9,143 nt of DNA from an uncultured bacterium (GTDB lineage: Bacteria; Bacillota; Limnochordia; DTU080; JAAYLA01). Made by a program: the position numbers and the translations under genes. Below the pieces are notes generated by a model. That model searched no databases. It was not told the DNA's origin and worked only from the letters and a program-made list of their open reading frames with translations. Below, piece after piece: positions 1 through 6,205 of this stretch. Within the stretch, counting starts at the first letter, position 1. Every line of letters starts with the position of its first letter. Location of the stretch: positions 1-9,143 of the forward strand of contig CALKAQ010000152.1 in NCBI GenBank assembly GCA_937983075.1, written 5' to 3'.

Positions 1-2
1 CC

Positions 3-236
3 GGGGATGAAATGGACCGCCTCCCCCATCACCGTCTCGCCCATTTCCGGAGGACCCCGGACCGGGAATTATTGATCCGCCGCTACTTTTTCGAGGAATC
101 CATCACCGATTTGGCGCTTGCCCACGGGGTAAGTGCGAATGCCATTTACAACCGCCTATGGCGTGCCCGCCAGGCACTCAAATCGTTGCTGGAGGAACAG
201 CGGGAGGTGAAGGCACGTGACACCACCGCTATTTGA
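3..236 (+). CDS. ECF-type RNA polymerase sigma factor, C-terminal part (5' end outside window)
   Basis: This is the tail of a sigma-70 family protein. The reading frame is open to the left edge (codons for G-D-E precede the first ATG at 12), so the gene begins before the window and the ATG at 12 is probably internal. The visible part is a region 4 helix-turn-helix that would contact the -35 element: a conserved RELLIRRYFFEES stretch, then ITDLALAHGVSANAIYNRL as the HTH, then the RARQAL recognition-helix tail typical of ECF factors. Region 2 is not in the window. The gene overlaps the next one by 20 nt, the usual arrangement of an ECF sigma factor with its cognate anti-sigma factor and a sign of translational coupling. 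The sigma family is clear; its group and regulon cannot be judged from this fragment. Confidence 0.85.
   Translation, partial: GDEMDRLPHHRLAHFRRTPDRELLIRRYFFEESITDLALAHGVSANAIYNRLWRARQALKSLLEEQREVKARDTTAI
203..210 (+). promoter_or_regulatory. Shine-Dalgarno site deciding the GTG start of the anti-sigma gene
   Basis: GGAGGTGA lies 6 nt before the GTG at 217 and inside the end of the sigma gene. It matches the 16S anti-SD well and is the main reason for choosing the GTG start over later ATG codons such as the one at 271. Confidence 0.75.
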
Positions 237-1668
237 TGGTGCGGGCTTCAATGCAACTGAACGGAAGTTCATGAAAACTGTAGGTATAGATCCCAACGAC
301 CTCGACGGGTTAGTGGCAAATGCTCCTGTGCTGTCACCTGCCATGCAGGCGCATTTGCAGCAGCGAACGTGGGACAAACTGGAAAAGCTAGGTGTCACCC
401 CGCTGGCTCCCGCTAAGCCCGGCCGGGGTCCGGCTGGGTGGGCTGGTTGGGCGACCCGGCGCCGGCTTGCGGTAGCCGCTGCCGTTATAGCAATCGGTGC
501 TTCCTTGGTTGTCGCCGGTCCTAGTGTTTACGGGGCTCTCCAGCGGGTGGCTCAATTCGTGCCCGGGATAGGCATCACCGAAACCAACGAGCAAACACTG
601 GTGATGTCAGAACCGGTAACAGTGACCGGCCGGCGGGGAAGCCTAACTATCACCGCCATGCTGGTCACGCCGGAGCATGCCGAGTTGCGGTTCATTATAG
701 ACAGCGTCGATATCGTCAAACCCGATCCTCGCTCGCTGGGTCAGGCACCGCTACAAGCCGCCCTGGTCATGGCCGACGGTACCCGCGTGGAGCAGAGCAG
801 CGTCATAAGCACCGCCGGGGAGAACAGCATTACCGGTACCGTTTGGTTCCCTCCTTTTCCTGCTCCGGTAGATTCCGTCACTTTGGAGCTGTCGTCACTG
901 CTGGGCGGCGATTCGTTCAGCGCACAGATACCGCTAGTTGCCGCTGCTGATGCAGGGTTGGCCGAGGCGGTATCCGGTCCATGGTCCGACCTTCATAACG
1001 GCGTGGAAGTGCGGGTACCGCAGATGGTTCATACCGGGGATCGCATCGTTTTAACGCTGGAAGGGTCGGTGGCCGGGCGAAAAGCGCGGATCGAAGCTTT
1101 GGGCCCGGCCTTGTCCACGTCAGCATGGCCCGGTGACCTGATACTTGTCGATGATCTGGGCCACAGTTACCCGTTGCTGACTGCTGAGAGCGAGCTATAT
1201 ATTGCCGGCACCCAACCGCTCACCGCTGTGTTTCAAGGACCTGTCCAGCCGGAGGCCAAGGCGCTCCGGCTGATCATCGAGGGCATCCAGATGCAGGAAG
1301 AAGGAGAAGCCAGACTACGTCTGCCGCTACGCCGGTTGACCATAGGAGAGGAAATTCCCGTCGGCGAGACGTTGCTGGTCGGCAACTGGCCGGTGGTGTT
1401 GCGTTCTATCACCAGGGTGACCGAGAGTCGTTTCTTGCTGGACGTGGATCTCGGTTCCTGGCGTGACGGTGCTGTACTGCAGTATATCAGCATCCTGCCA
1501 TATCGGACATCAGGAGGAGGCTTCTTCACCTGGGATGGTGGGCAGGCAACGAATTTTGGGGTTGAGTACCTCCCCAAGAACGGCTATCTGGATTTGGCAT
1601 TGCGAGAACCGACGGTATATGTGGAGGGACCTTGGCTGATCGATTTACCACTGCGGGATGGTGCGTGA
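217..1668 (+). CDS. Membrane-anchored anti-sigma factor, DUF4179-like, cognate to the upstream ECF sigma
   Basis: The product is 483 aa and starts with GTG behind a strong SD. Residues 1-80 form a soluble N-terminal segment with a helical stretch (about 20-60) that would be the sigma-binding part. Three arginines (81-83) precede one hydrophobic segment (about 84-106), predicting N-in/C-out topology. The remaining 375 or so residues are outside the membrane and look rich in beta strands. A VPGIGIT motif just after the membrane segment and the general plan resemble DUF4179 anti-sigma/ECF-regulator proteins of Firmicutes. I see no HxxxCxxC zinc motif, so it is not a ZAS-type anti-sigma. Overlap with the sigma gene supports the partnership. 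The family name rests on resemblance and gene order, and the signal sensed is unknown. Its last 85 nt overlap the convergent uracil-DNA glycosylase gene. Confidence 0.7.
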   Translation: MTPPLFDGAGFNATERKFMKTVGIDPNDLDGLVANAPVLSPAMQAHLQQRTWDKLEKLGVTPLAPAKPGRGPAGWAGWATRRRLAVAAAVIAIGASLVVAGPSVYGALQRVAQFVPGIGITETNEQTLVMSEPVTVTGRRGSLTITAMLVTPEHAELRFIIDSVDIVKPDPRSLGQAPLQAALVMADGTRVEQSSVISTAGENSITGTVWFPPFPAPVDSVTLELSSLLGGDSFSAQIPLVAAADAGLAEAVSGPWSDLHNGVEVRVPQMVHTGDRIVLTLEGSVAGRKARIEALGPALSTSAWPGDLILVDDLGHSYPLLTAESELYIAGTQPLTAVFQGPVQPEAKALRLIIEGIQMQEEGEARLRLPLRRLTIGEEIPVGETLLVGNWPVVLRSITRVTESRFLLDVDLGSWRDGAVLQYISILPYRTSGGGFFTWDGGQATNFGVEYLPKNGYLDLALREPTVYVEGPWLIDLPLRDGA

Positions 1669-2540
1669 ACATGGTTCGCTGTCCTTGACGGCAATGCCGA
1701 CAAATACATCCGGGCCCGGCGGAATACCGCGTCAAACATCTCTTCCGTCAACACCCCCGTATTCGTATTTTGCCGGCTGGGATGATACGAGGCTAGCAAA
1801 ACCGGTGCTGGGTATGACTCGCCGGCTGCCGTATCCCGGTCCTCGCCCCCGATCCAACGATACTCAGCACCGTGACGAAATGGGGGCTTACGCCGTTTAC
1901 CGGAACTCCCCGACCCCGCCCCGTCGTCCGAAACCGGCACCGGCCAGCCGTAGCCGCGGTTCCGCATCAATCGCAACATGTTATTGTAAGCGACTTGCCC
2001 TAGGCAAATGATTACCGCAACCGTTTTAAGAATGTCCAACTCCCTCCTTAGGTAGTCGCTGCAGTTGGCGATTTCTTCAGCAGTGGGTCTGTTCTCAGGA
2101 GGGGCGCAACGACAAACCGCGGTAATATATGCGTCGGTTAGGGTGAGCCCGTCCCCCGCATGGGTACTGTAGGGTTGATTGGCAAAGCCGGCCCGGAATA
2201 GGGCTCGCATCAGCCAATCGCCCGAAGCGTCGCCGGTGAACATGCGCCCGGTGCGGTTCGCGCCATGAGCCGCGGGTGCCAGGCCGACTACCAGCAAGCG
2301 GGCGGCCGGATCACCGAAACCGGGTACCGGCTTGCCCCAGTAGGGCCAGTCCATGTACGCCCGGCGCTTGGTGCGAGCTATGTTTTCGATGTGGCTGATT
2401 AGCCGCGGGCAGCGGCGACAGCCGGTTATCTCAACGGCGAGGGCGGACAAGGCCGTGCTTTGCACCTGTATCACAACTCCCGACGGCGCCAGCACCGGTA
2501 CAGTGCCGGTAAATGACTGTTGTAAGACTACCGGTATCAT
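1584..2540 (-). CDS. Uracil-DNA glycosylase, family 5 (UDGb-type), with C-terminal extension
   Basis: This enzyme removes uracil (and in this family other deaminated bases) from DNA to start base excision repair. Motif 1 is GLAPAAHGANRTGRMFTGD (residues 86-104), the hallmark of family 5, which lacks the catalytic Asp/Asn of other UDGs. Motif 2 is HPSRQNTNTG (253-262). C41 and C44 (CRRC), C145 and C160 are the likely 4Fe-4S ligands. The ATG at 2540 has an AAGGCGG SD about 8 nt upstream; an in-frame GTG at codon 26 is an alternative, since family similarity begins near residue 28. At 318 aa it is long for the family. There is a Gly/Ser/Arg-rich insert around residues 200-245, and a tail after about residue 283 that is encoded antisense to the end of the anti-sigma gene. 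It probably follows the STAS gene in transcription. Confidence 0.88.
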   Translation of the reverse strand: MIPVVLQQSFTGTVPVLAPSGVVIQVQSTALSALAVEITGCRRCPRLISHIENIARTKRRAYMDWPYWGKPVPGFGDPAARLLVVGLAPAAHGANRTGRMFTGDASGDWLMRALFRAGFANQPYSTHAGDGLTLTDAYITAVCRCAPPENRPTAEEIANCSDYLRRELDILKTVAVIICLGQVAYNNMLRLMRNRGYGWPVPVSDDGAGSGSSGKRRKPPFRHGAEYRWIGGEDRDTAAGESYPAPVLLASYHPSRQNTNTGVLTEEMFDAVFRRARMYLSALPSRTANHVHAPSRSGKSISQGPSTYTVGSRNAKSR

Positions 2541-2545
2541 TAAAC

Positions 2546-2608
2546 GGTCCGCCTTATATCATAATCATTTTCCCAAGCTGTCGCTTGAGCAGACTCATAA
2601 GGCGGACC
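2546..2608. repeat. Perfect 12-bp inverted repeat covering the udg ribosome binding site
   Basis: GGTCCGCCTTAT at 2546-2557 and ATAAGGCGGACC at 2597-2608 are exact reverse complements separated by 39 nt. A small 5-bp hairpin (CAAGC at 2574-2578, GCTTG at 2583-2587) sits inside the loop. In the minus-strand transcript the downstream arm contains the AAGGCGG SD of the udg gene, so pairing would hide it. There is no T-run after either arm, so a classical Rho-independent terminator is unlikely. No target-site duplication flanks it and I see no second copy in the window. The repeat is certain; its role as a translational control hairpin is inference. Confidence 0.8.
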
Positions 2609-2622
2609 TGCAGGGAATTGGC

Positions 2623-3000
2623 TCAGGAGTCGGAATCGGACTGCAAGAAAGCGAGGGCTTCTTCCCGGGTGGCGAAGTGGTACTCGGTGCCGTGGCCTGA
2701 CTTGCTGGCGATCATCTGCAACCCTGACTTTACAACGTCGGACGGCACTACGACCGCAGAGCGCCGCATCCCTTTTTCAATTACCAGCCTCTGTTGTTCT
2801 GCAATGAGGTGCTGCGTGGCAGGGGGGAACGAAATGAACTTGCTCATATCTACCAGCACATCAAACGGCGCTCCCTTGAATTGGTCAATCAGTTCTACGA
2901 GTTGCGCATTTGCTTGCGGTACTTCGTCCGGTTGGATCTTGCCAGCCCAGACGAGTTCAATGATGCGTCTTTTGGGGTCGATAATTTGGGCGCTCCACAT
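2623..3000 (-). CDS. SpoIIAA-like STAS-domain protein
   Basis: This is a small soluble protein of 125 aa. The pattern fits SpoIIAA-like/STAS proteins: a beta-strand start (IIELVWAGKI), a helix over about 25-42, a strand with a conserved acidic start (FDVLVDMSKF, 46-55), a helix, a strand (SAVVVPS, 81-87) and a C-terminal FATREEALAFL helix (109-119) typical of the family. The DSSG phosphorylation motif of true SpoIIAA anti-anti-sigma factors is absent, so phospho-switching should not be assumed. The ATG at 3000 follows GGAGGGG with a 7-nt spacer. It reads away from the GAF gene and toward udg, 82 bp upstream, with an inverted repeat between them. The family call is moderate; the specific role is unknown. 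Confidence 0.65.
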   Translation of the reverse strand: MWSAQIIDPKRRIIELVWAGKIQPDEVPQANAQLVELIDQFKGAPFDVLVDMSKFISFPPATQHLIAEQQRLVIEKGMRRSAVVVPSDVVKSGLQMIASKSGHGTEYHFATREEALAFLQSDSDS

Positions 3001-3135
3001 CCTCTTTCCCCTCCGGTCATTTGATGTACGGAACAGTTATCGGTGAGAGGCTGGCCAGTTTTAGAGATTGGGCAGAAAATATTTTTGGATGAGCCAGCAA
3101 GGGGCTACCTGGCGGCGCTAGGGAGGGTAGAGCCG
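3001..3135. other. Divergent intergenic region between STAS and GAF genes
   Basis: These 135 bp must hold the promoters for the two divergent genes if the GAF gene starts at 3136. An AT-rich patch lies around 3075-3088. I found no convincing -35/-10 pair on either strand. The GAF frame stays open back to a GTG at 3043, so part of this region may be coding. Confidence 0.4.
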
Positions 3136-3699
3136 GTGCATCATGACAGCCGGTACTCGCGTTCCTCGCTGGATAAGAAACTCCGGTTGGGCATGGACAT
3201 GTTGGCCACCGTTGTCAAACATATGGACGGCCAGCTGACTTTACAGGACGCTTTACGGGAAAGCCTGGCACATATTTGCCGGTTGGTGTCCGCCCCCGGC
3301 GGCTGGATCTATCTAACGACCGAAAACGGCGGCTTTGAACTTTCTGCCACATATGGATTACCTTCCGCCTTGGCAGTTGAGATGGGCTGGGGGCCTTGCA
3401 GCTGCCAGCGCCGCCTTTCGGCAGCCAGTGGCCGGCTGGAGGACATTTCCGTGATCCCTTGCCAACGCCTGAATCGGGCGGCGGGTGATGGCTGCTACCG
3501 GGTGCATCACGCCTCCATCCCCTTACGCCGTGACGGTGAGGACCTGGGCATATTAAATGTGGCTTTTCGTCCAGCCCCAGTGCAGCTTACCACCCGCGAG
3601 CTGGCCATACTAGCTATCCTGGGTGATGTGCTGGCGATGGTGGTTCAACGTGCCCGGATGATCCGTGCCGGTAGGGGGTCCGGCGCTAAGCGTGCTTGA
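3136..3699 (+). CDS. Stand-alone GAF-domain sensor protein with four cysteines
   Basis: I prefer the GTG at 3136 because a strong SD (GGGAGGG, 3121-3127) lies 8 nt upstream. The frame continues to a GTG at 3043 with only a weak SD, which would add 31 residues with no clear pattern. Counted from 3136, the protein is 187 aa. It has a helical N-terminus and a GAF fold through about residue 146, followed by a helical tail (TTRELAILAILGDVLAMVVQRAR) like the linker that joins GAF to a kinase. Four cysteines sit at 88, 90 (GPCSC), 109 and 120, followed by H124-H125 and SIPLRRDGEDLGILNV. The cysteine pattern and the IPL...LGxLNV motif resemble the GAF module of NarX-like/NarL-partner histidine kinases, but no kinase domain follows and none is encoded next to it. 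A redox or metal-cluster sensing role is inference. Confidence 0.65.
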   Translation: MHHDSRYSRSSLDKKLRLGMDMLATVVKHMDGQLTLQDALRESLAHICRLVSAPGGWIYLTTENGGFELSATYGLPSALAVEMGWGPCSCQRRLSAASGRLEDISVIPCQRLNRAAGDGCYRVHHASIPLRRDGEDLGILNVAFRPAPVQLTTRELAILAILGDVLAMVVQRARMIRAGRGSGAKRA

Positions 3700-3740
3700 C
3701 GTTACATTGCGCTTAAATCCTGTCCTTTATTTACGTATGT

Positions 3741-3805
3741 AGGGAGGAATGGGCGGACCGCCTCAGGTCCGGGGGATAAATTTCCCTGTGGGAGCCCACC
3801 TGACG
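3741..3805 (+). promoter_or_regulatory. Structured leader with ambiguous start signals before the CopD-like gene
   Basis: AGGGAGGA (3741-3748) touches an in-frame ATG at 3749, too close for normal initiation. Downstream lie overlapping palindromes: GGCGG-A-CCGCC (3752-3762), GGACC/GGTCC (3755-3770) and GTGGG-AG-CCCAC (3788-3799). The last of these includes the GGGAG that would serve as SD for the ATG at 3806. This could be a regulated leader or just a GC-rich N-terminal extension; I cannot decide. Confidence 0.3.
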
Positions 3806-4288
3806 ATGAGTTGGTATCATCTGGTCGTCTTCGTCCATGTGCTGGGTGCCGTTATCTGGGTGGGCGGGATCCTGTTTCTCGGTTTCGTGGCAGTCCCGGC
3901 CATCCGCAGGCTGCCCGACGATGCGCGGGGCAACTTGTTGAGCACCATCGGGCGCCGCTTCCGCCTCATCGGCTACCTGGCACTGGCAGTGCTTTTCATC
4001 ACCGGTATTATCCAGATGGTGACGCTGGGCGCCAACCTGTCCAACGTCCTGGACGGGTCGTTTTTCGCCACCCGCTTTGGGTCATCCCTGGCCATTAAGT
4101 TGGTATTAGTGGTGATTATGGTGTCTGTCAGTGCCGTACACGATTTTGTGGTGGGACCCGCTTCCGCCCGGGCCCTGGCTTCAGGGGCCGACACCACTAA
4201 CCTCCGCCAAGCGGCCAGCTGGCTGGCACGGGTCACGGCCGTATTGGCCGTTTTGGTAGTATACTACGCCGTGAGAATGTTGCGGTGA
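3806..4288 (+). CDS. CopD-family integral membrane protein
   Basis: The protein is 160 aa with four predicted membrane helices (about 7-30, 53-73, 95-115 and 140-158). The N-terminus MSWYHLVVFVHVLGAVIWVGG carries H5 and H11 and the HxxGAxxWVGG signature seen in CopD/copper-resistance D domain proteins; a VHDFVVGP motif (111-118) ends helix 3. I chose the ATG at 3806 because the family normally begins right at the first helix and GGGAG lies 11 nt upstream. An in-frame ATG at 3749 would add 19 polar residues, but its SD is directly adjacent. Histidines in membrane helices suggest heme or copper binding, but the family is only loosely characterised, so transport of copper is not established. No copper chaperone or CopC partner is visible nearby. 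Confidence 0.68.
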   Translation: MSWYHLVVFVHVLGAVIWVGGILFLGFVAVPAIRRLPDDARGNLLSTIGRRFRLIGYLALAVLFITGIIQMVTLGANLSNVLDGSFFATRFGSSLAIKLVLVVIMVSVSAVHDFVVGPASARALASGADTTNLRQAASWLARVTAVLAVLVVYYAVRMLR

Positions 4289-4338
4289 GCGGGCAGGCCG
4301 GGAACCTTGTTGAGCCCGAGAGCCCCGGCTTGCCCGTT
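4288..4338. terminator. Inverted repeat between convergent copD-like and ilvD genes, possible bidirectional terminator
   Basis: Arms at 4290-4302 (CGGGCAGGCCGGG) and 4324-4336 (CCCGGCTTGCCCG) pair over 13 positions with one G-T wobble. One more wobble and an A-T pair extend it back to the copD-like stop codon. The loop is 21 nt. The position between converging genes fits a terminator, but neither side has a T-run, so it may instead block 3' exonucleases or need Rho. Confidence 0.5.
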
Positions 4339-4347
4339 ACCACCAGG

Positions 4348-6015
4348 CTAAACGCGTAAGACTGCTCCTGTGTTGGCAGAACTGACCAGTTTAGCATACC
4401 GTCCTAGCCATCCCGACCGGATTTTCAGTTCAGGTTGCACCCATTTTCCCCGGCGGGCGGCCAGCTCTTCGTCGGAGACCAGTAGATCCAGACGCCGGTT
4501 GGGAATGTCGATGCGAATTCGGTCACCGTCCTGCACCAAACCGATGGGCCCACCGTCTGCTGCTTCCGGGGAGATGTGGCCGAGACAGATGCCGCGGGTA
4601 GCGCCCGAAAAGCGCCCGTCAGTAATGAGGGCGACTTCCTTGCCCAACCCTTGACCTACAATCATGCTGGTCGGTGCCAGCATTTCGGGCATACCAGGAC
4701 CACCCTTAGGACCCTCGTAACGAATAACGACCACGTCCCCCGGGACGATCTCCCGCTTTTCCAAGGCAGCCAGGCATTCGTCCTGCGAGTCAAAGACCCG
4801 TGCCCGACCTTCGAATACTTGGATGGATGGGTCCACCGCCGCCGTTTTTAAGATGGCGCCATCGGGGGCGATGTTGCCGAAAAACACGGCCAAACCGCCG
4901 GTTTTGGCAAAGGGATCCTCGTGGGAGCGTATGACTTTCGGATCCTTAATCTCAGCATCGGCGATAACCTCGCCGATGGTCTTGCCCATAACCGTCATGC
5001 AATCAGTATGCAACACGCCGGCACGAGCCAGCTCTTTGAGAATGGCGGGGATACCGCCAGCCCGGTGAACGTCCTCGATGTGGACGTCGGGTACGCTGGG
5101 TGAAACCGAGCATATGTAGGGTACCTTGGCAGCGATCTCATTGATGCGCTCCAAGGGATAATCCAGTCCAGCCTCGTGAGCTAAGGCCAGGGTATGCAAG
5201 ACTGTATTGGTAGAACCGCCCATGGCCATATCCAGGGCGAAGGCGTTGTCGAGAGATTCGATGGTGACGACGTCCCGCGGTTTCAAGTCCTTTTTGATAC
5301 ATTCCATCAGGACGGCGACCGAATCCCGGGCCAATTGCTCGCGATCTTTGCTGACGGCCGGAATCGTCCCGTTACCCGGCAGAGCCAAACCGATGGCCTC
5401 AGCTAGGCAGTTCATGGAGTTAGCAGTAAACATGCCTGAACAAGAGCCACACGTCGGGCAGGCCAGCTTCTCCAGTTCCCACAGTTCTTCACGGGTCATG
5501 GAACCGGCCTGCACCCCGCCCACACCTTCAAAAACCGACATCAAGTCTATGACGCGGCCAGCAGGGGTCTTGCCGGCCAGCATGGGGCCACCCGATACCA
5601 TGACGGTCGGGATGTTGCAGCGGAGTGCAGCCATCATCATGCCCGGCGTGATTTTGTCGCAGTTGGGTATGATGATCATGCCGTCAAACCAGTGGGCATT
5701 TACCATCGTCTCTACGGCGTCGGCGATCAGTTCCCGGGACGGCAACGAATAGCGCATCCCGATATGCCCCATGGCAATGCCGTCGTCTACACCAATGGTG
5801 TTAAACATGAACGGTACACCGCCGGCCTCCCGGACCGCTTCGCGGACGACTTCACCAAACTCCTTCAGGTGGACGTGCCCGGGGACAATATCGACATAAG
5901 AGTTGGCGATAGCGATAAACGGCTTATCCCAATCGTCGTCCGTAACACCCACCGCCCGTAACAAACTGCGGTGAGGCGCTCTATCTATGCCTTTTTTGAT
6001 CATATCGGAACGCAT
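4348..6015 (-). CDS. ilvD: Dihydroxy-acid dehydratase
   Basis: IlvD converts 2,3-dihydroxy-3-methyl(butanoate/pentanoate) to the 2-oxo acids in valine, isoleucine, leucine and pantothenate synthesis. At 555 aa it has full family length. Cluster and metal motifs are present: NCDKITPGM (C119, D120, K121), CPTCGSCSGMFTANSMN (C186, C189, C192), DDGIAMGHIGM near 77-87, GGSTNTVLH (267-274) and ITDGRFSG with the catalytic serine S470. The third position is SYVDIVPGHVH, as in E. coli IlvD, rather than the ITPCN form of 2Fe-2S enzymes, so an oxygen-sensitive 4Fe-4S type enzyme is expected. The ATG at 6015 has a near-perfect SD (AGGAGG at 6024-6029, 8-nt spacer). No other ilv/leu genes are in the window; upstream is a divergent gene, so it probably has its own promoter. 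Confidence 0.98.
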   Translation of the reverse strand: MRSDMIKKGIDRAPHRSLLRAVGVTDDDWDKPFIAIANSYVDIVPGHVHLKEFGEVVREAVREAGGVPFMFNTIGVDDGIAMGHIGMRYSLPSRELIADAVETMVNAHWFDGMIIIPNCDKITPGMMMAALRCNIPTVMVSGGPMLAGKTPAGRVIDLMSVFEGVGGVQAGSMTREELWELEKLACPTCGSCSGMFTANSMNCLAEAIGLALPGNGTIPAVSKDREQLARDSVAVLMECIKKDLKPRDVVTIESLDNAFALDMAMGGSTNTVLHTLALAHEAGLDYPLERINEIAAKVPYICSVSPSVPDVHIEDVHRAGGIPAILKELARAGVLHTDCMTVMGKTIGEVIADAEIKDPKVIRSHEDPFAKTGGLAVFFGNIAPDGAILKTAAVDPSIQVFEGRARVFDSQDECLAALEKREIVPGDVVVIRYEGPKGGPGMPEMLAPTSMIVGQGLGKEVALITDGRFSGATRGICLGHISPEAADGGPIGLVQDGDRIRIDIPNRRLDLLVSDEELAARRGKWVQPELKIRSGWLGRYAKLVSSANTGAVLRV

Positions 6016-6205
6016 TAAGAAAACCTCCTGAGGTCATTTCTGCAGTCCAAGCCCATCTACGTTACTTTGCATGATTTCGGATTGAAGTTGGGTCATCCTA
6101 CCCCTAATTGTAAATTCCCATTTATATTAGCAGAACGGTTGGTTTTACCGTTGGGCGCCAGGGTAATATTGGGCATAGGTCGAGGTGTGTGGCCGGAGGA
6201 GGAAA
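6016..6205. other. Divergent intergenic region between ilvD and the moaD-moaE fusion
   Basis: These 190 bp should contain both promoters. The stretch around 6105-6130 is AT-rich (for example TATATT at 6123-6128), but I could not pair it with a convincing -35 on either strand. AACGGT (6134-6139) and ACCGTT (6147-6152) form a 6-bp inverted repeat with a 7-nt spacer, a possible operator or small hairpin in the fusion gene leader. I see no T-box specifier/antiterminator for ilvD and no recognisable molybdenum cofactor riboswitch. Confidence 0.45.

Noticed and set aside
1658..2011. Plus-strand frame of 117 codons after the anti-sigma gene
   Set aside because: It is antisense to the conserved part of the uracil-DNA glycosylase and rich in Pro/Arg, typical of a shadow frame.
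2494..2510. 17-bp near-palindrome ACCGGTAC-A-GTGCCGGT
   Set aside because: It is inside the glycosylase N-terminal coding region, has one mismatch and lies near no promoter. Probably chance in GC-rich sequence, unless the real start is the GTG at codon 26.
2513..3046. Plus-strand frame of 177 codons across the STAS region
   Set aside because: It is antisense to the STAS gene, which has a better SD and a recognisable fold; the translation is Ser/Cys-rich and low in structure.
3043..3135. Extending the GAF protein to the GTG at 3043
   Set aside because: It has a weak SD and no recognisable sequence, whereas the GTG at 3136 has an excellent SD. It is kept as an alternative only.
3685..3719. 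TAAGCG/CGCTTA inverted repeat after the GAF gene as a terminator
   Set aside because: It has only 6-bp arms, a long spacer and no clean T-run.
5207..5752. Long plus-strand reading frame (181 codons) inside ilvD
   Set aside because: It is antisense to a fully conserved enzyme, and its composition follows the third-codon GC bias of ilvD. No family features are visible.
6016..6205. T-box leader for ilvD or molybdenum cofactor riboswitch for the fusion gene
   Set aside because: Only a 6-bp hairpin and no conserved core of either RNA class could be found by eye in 190 bp.
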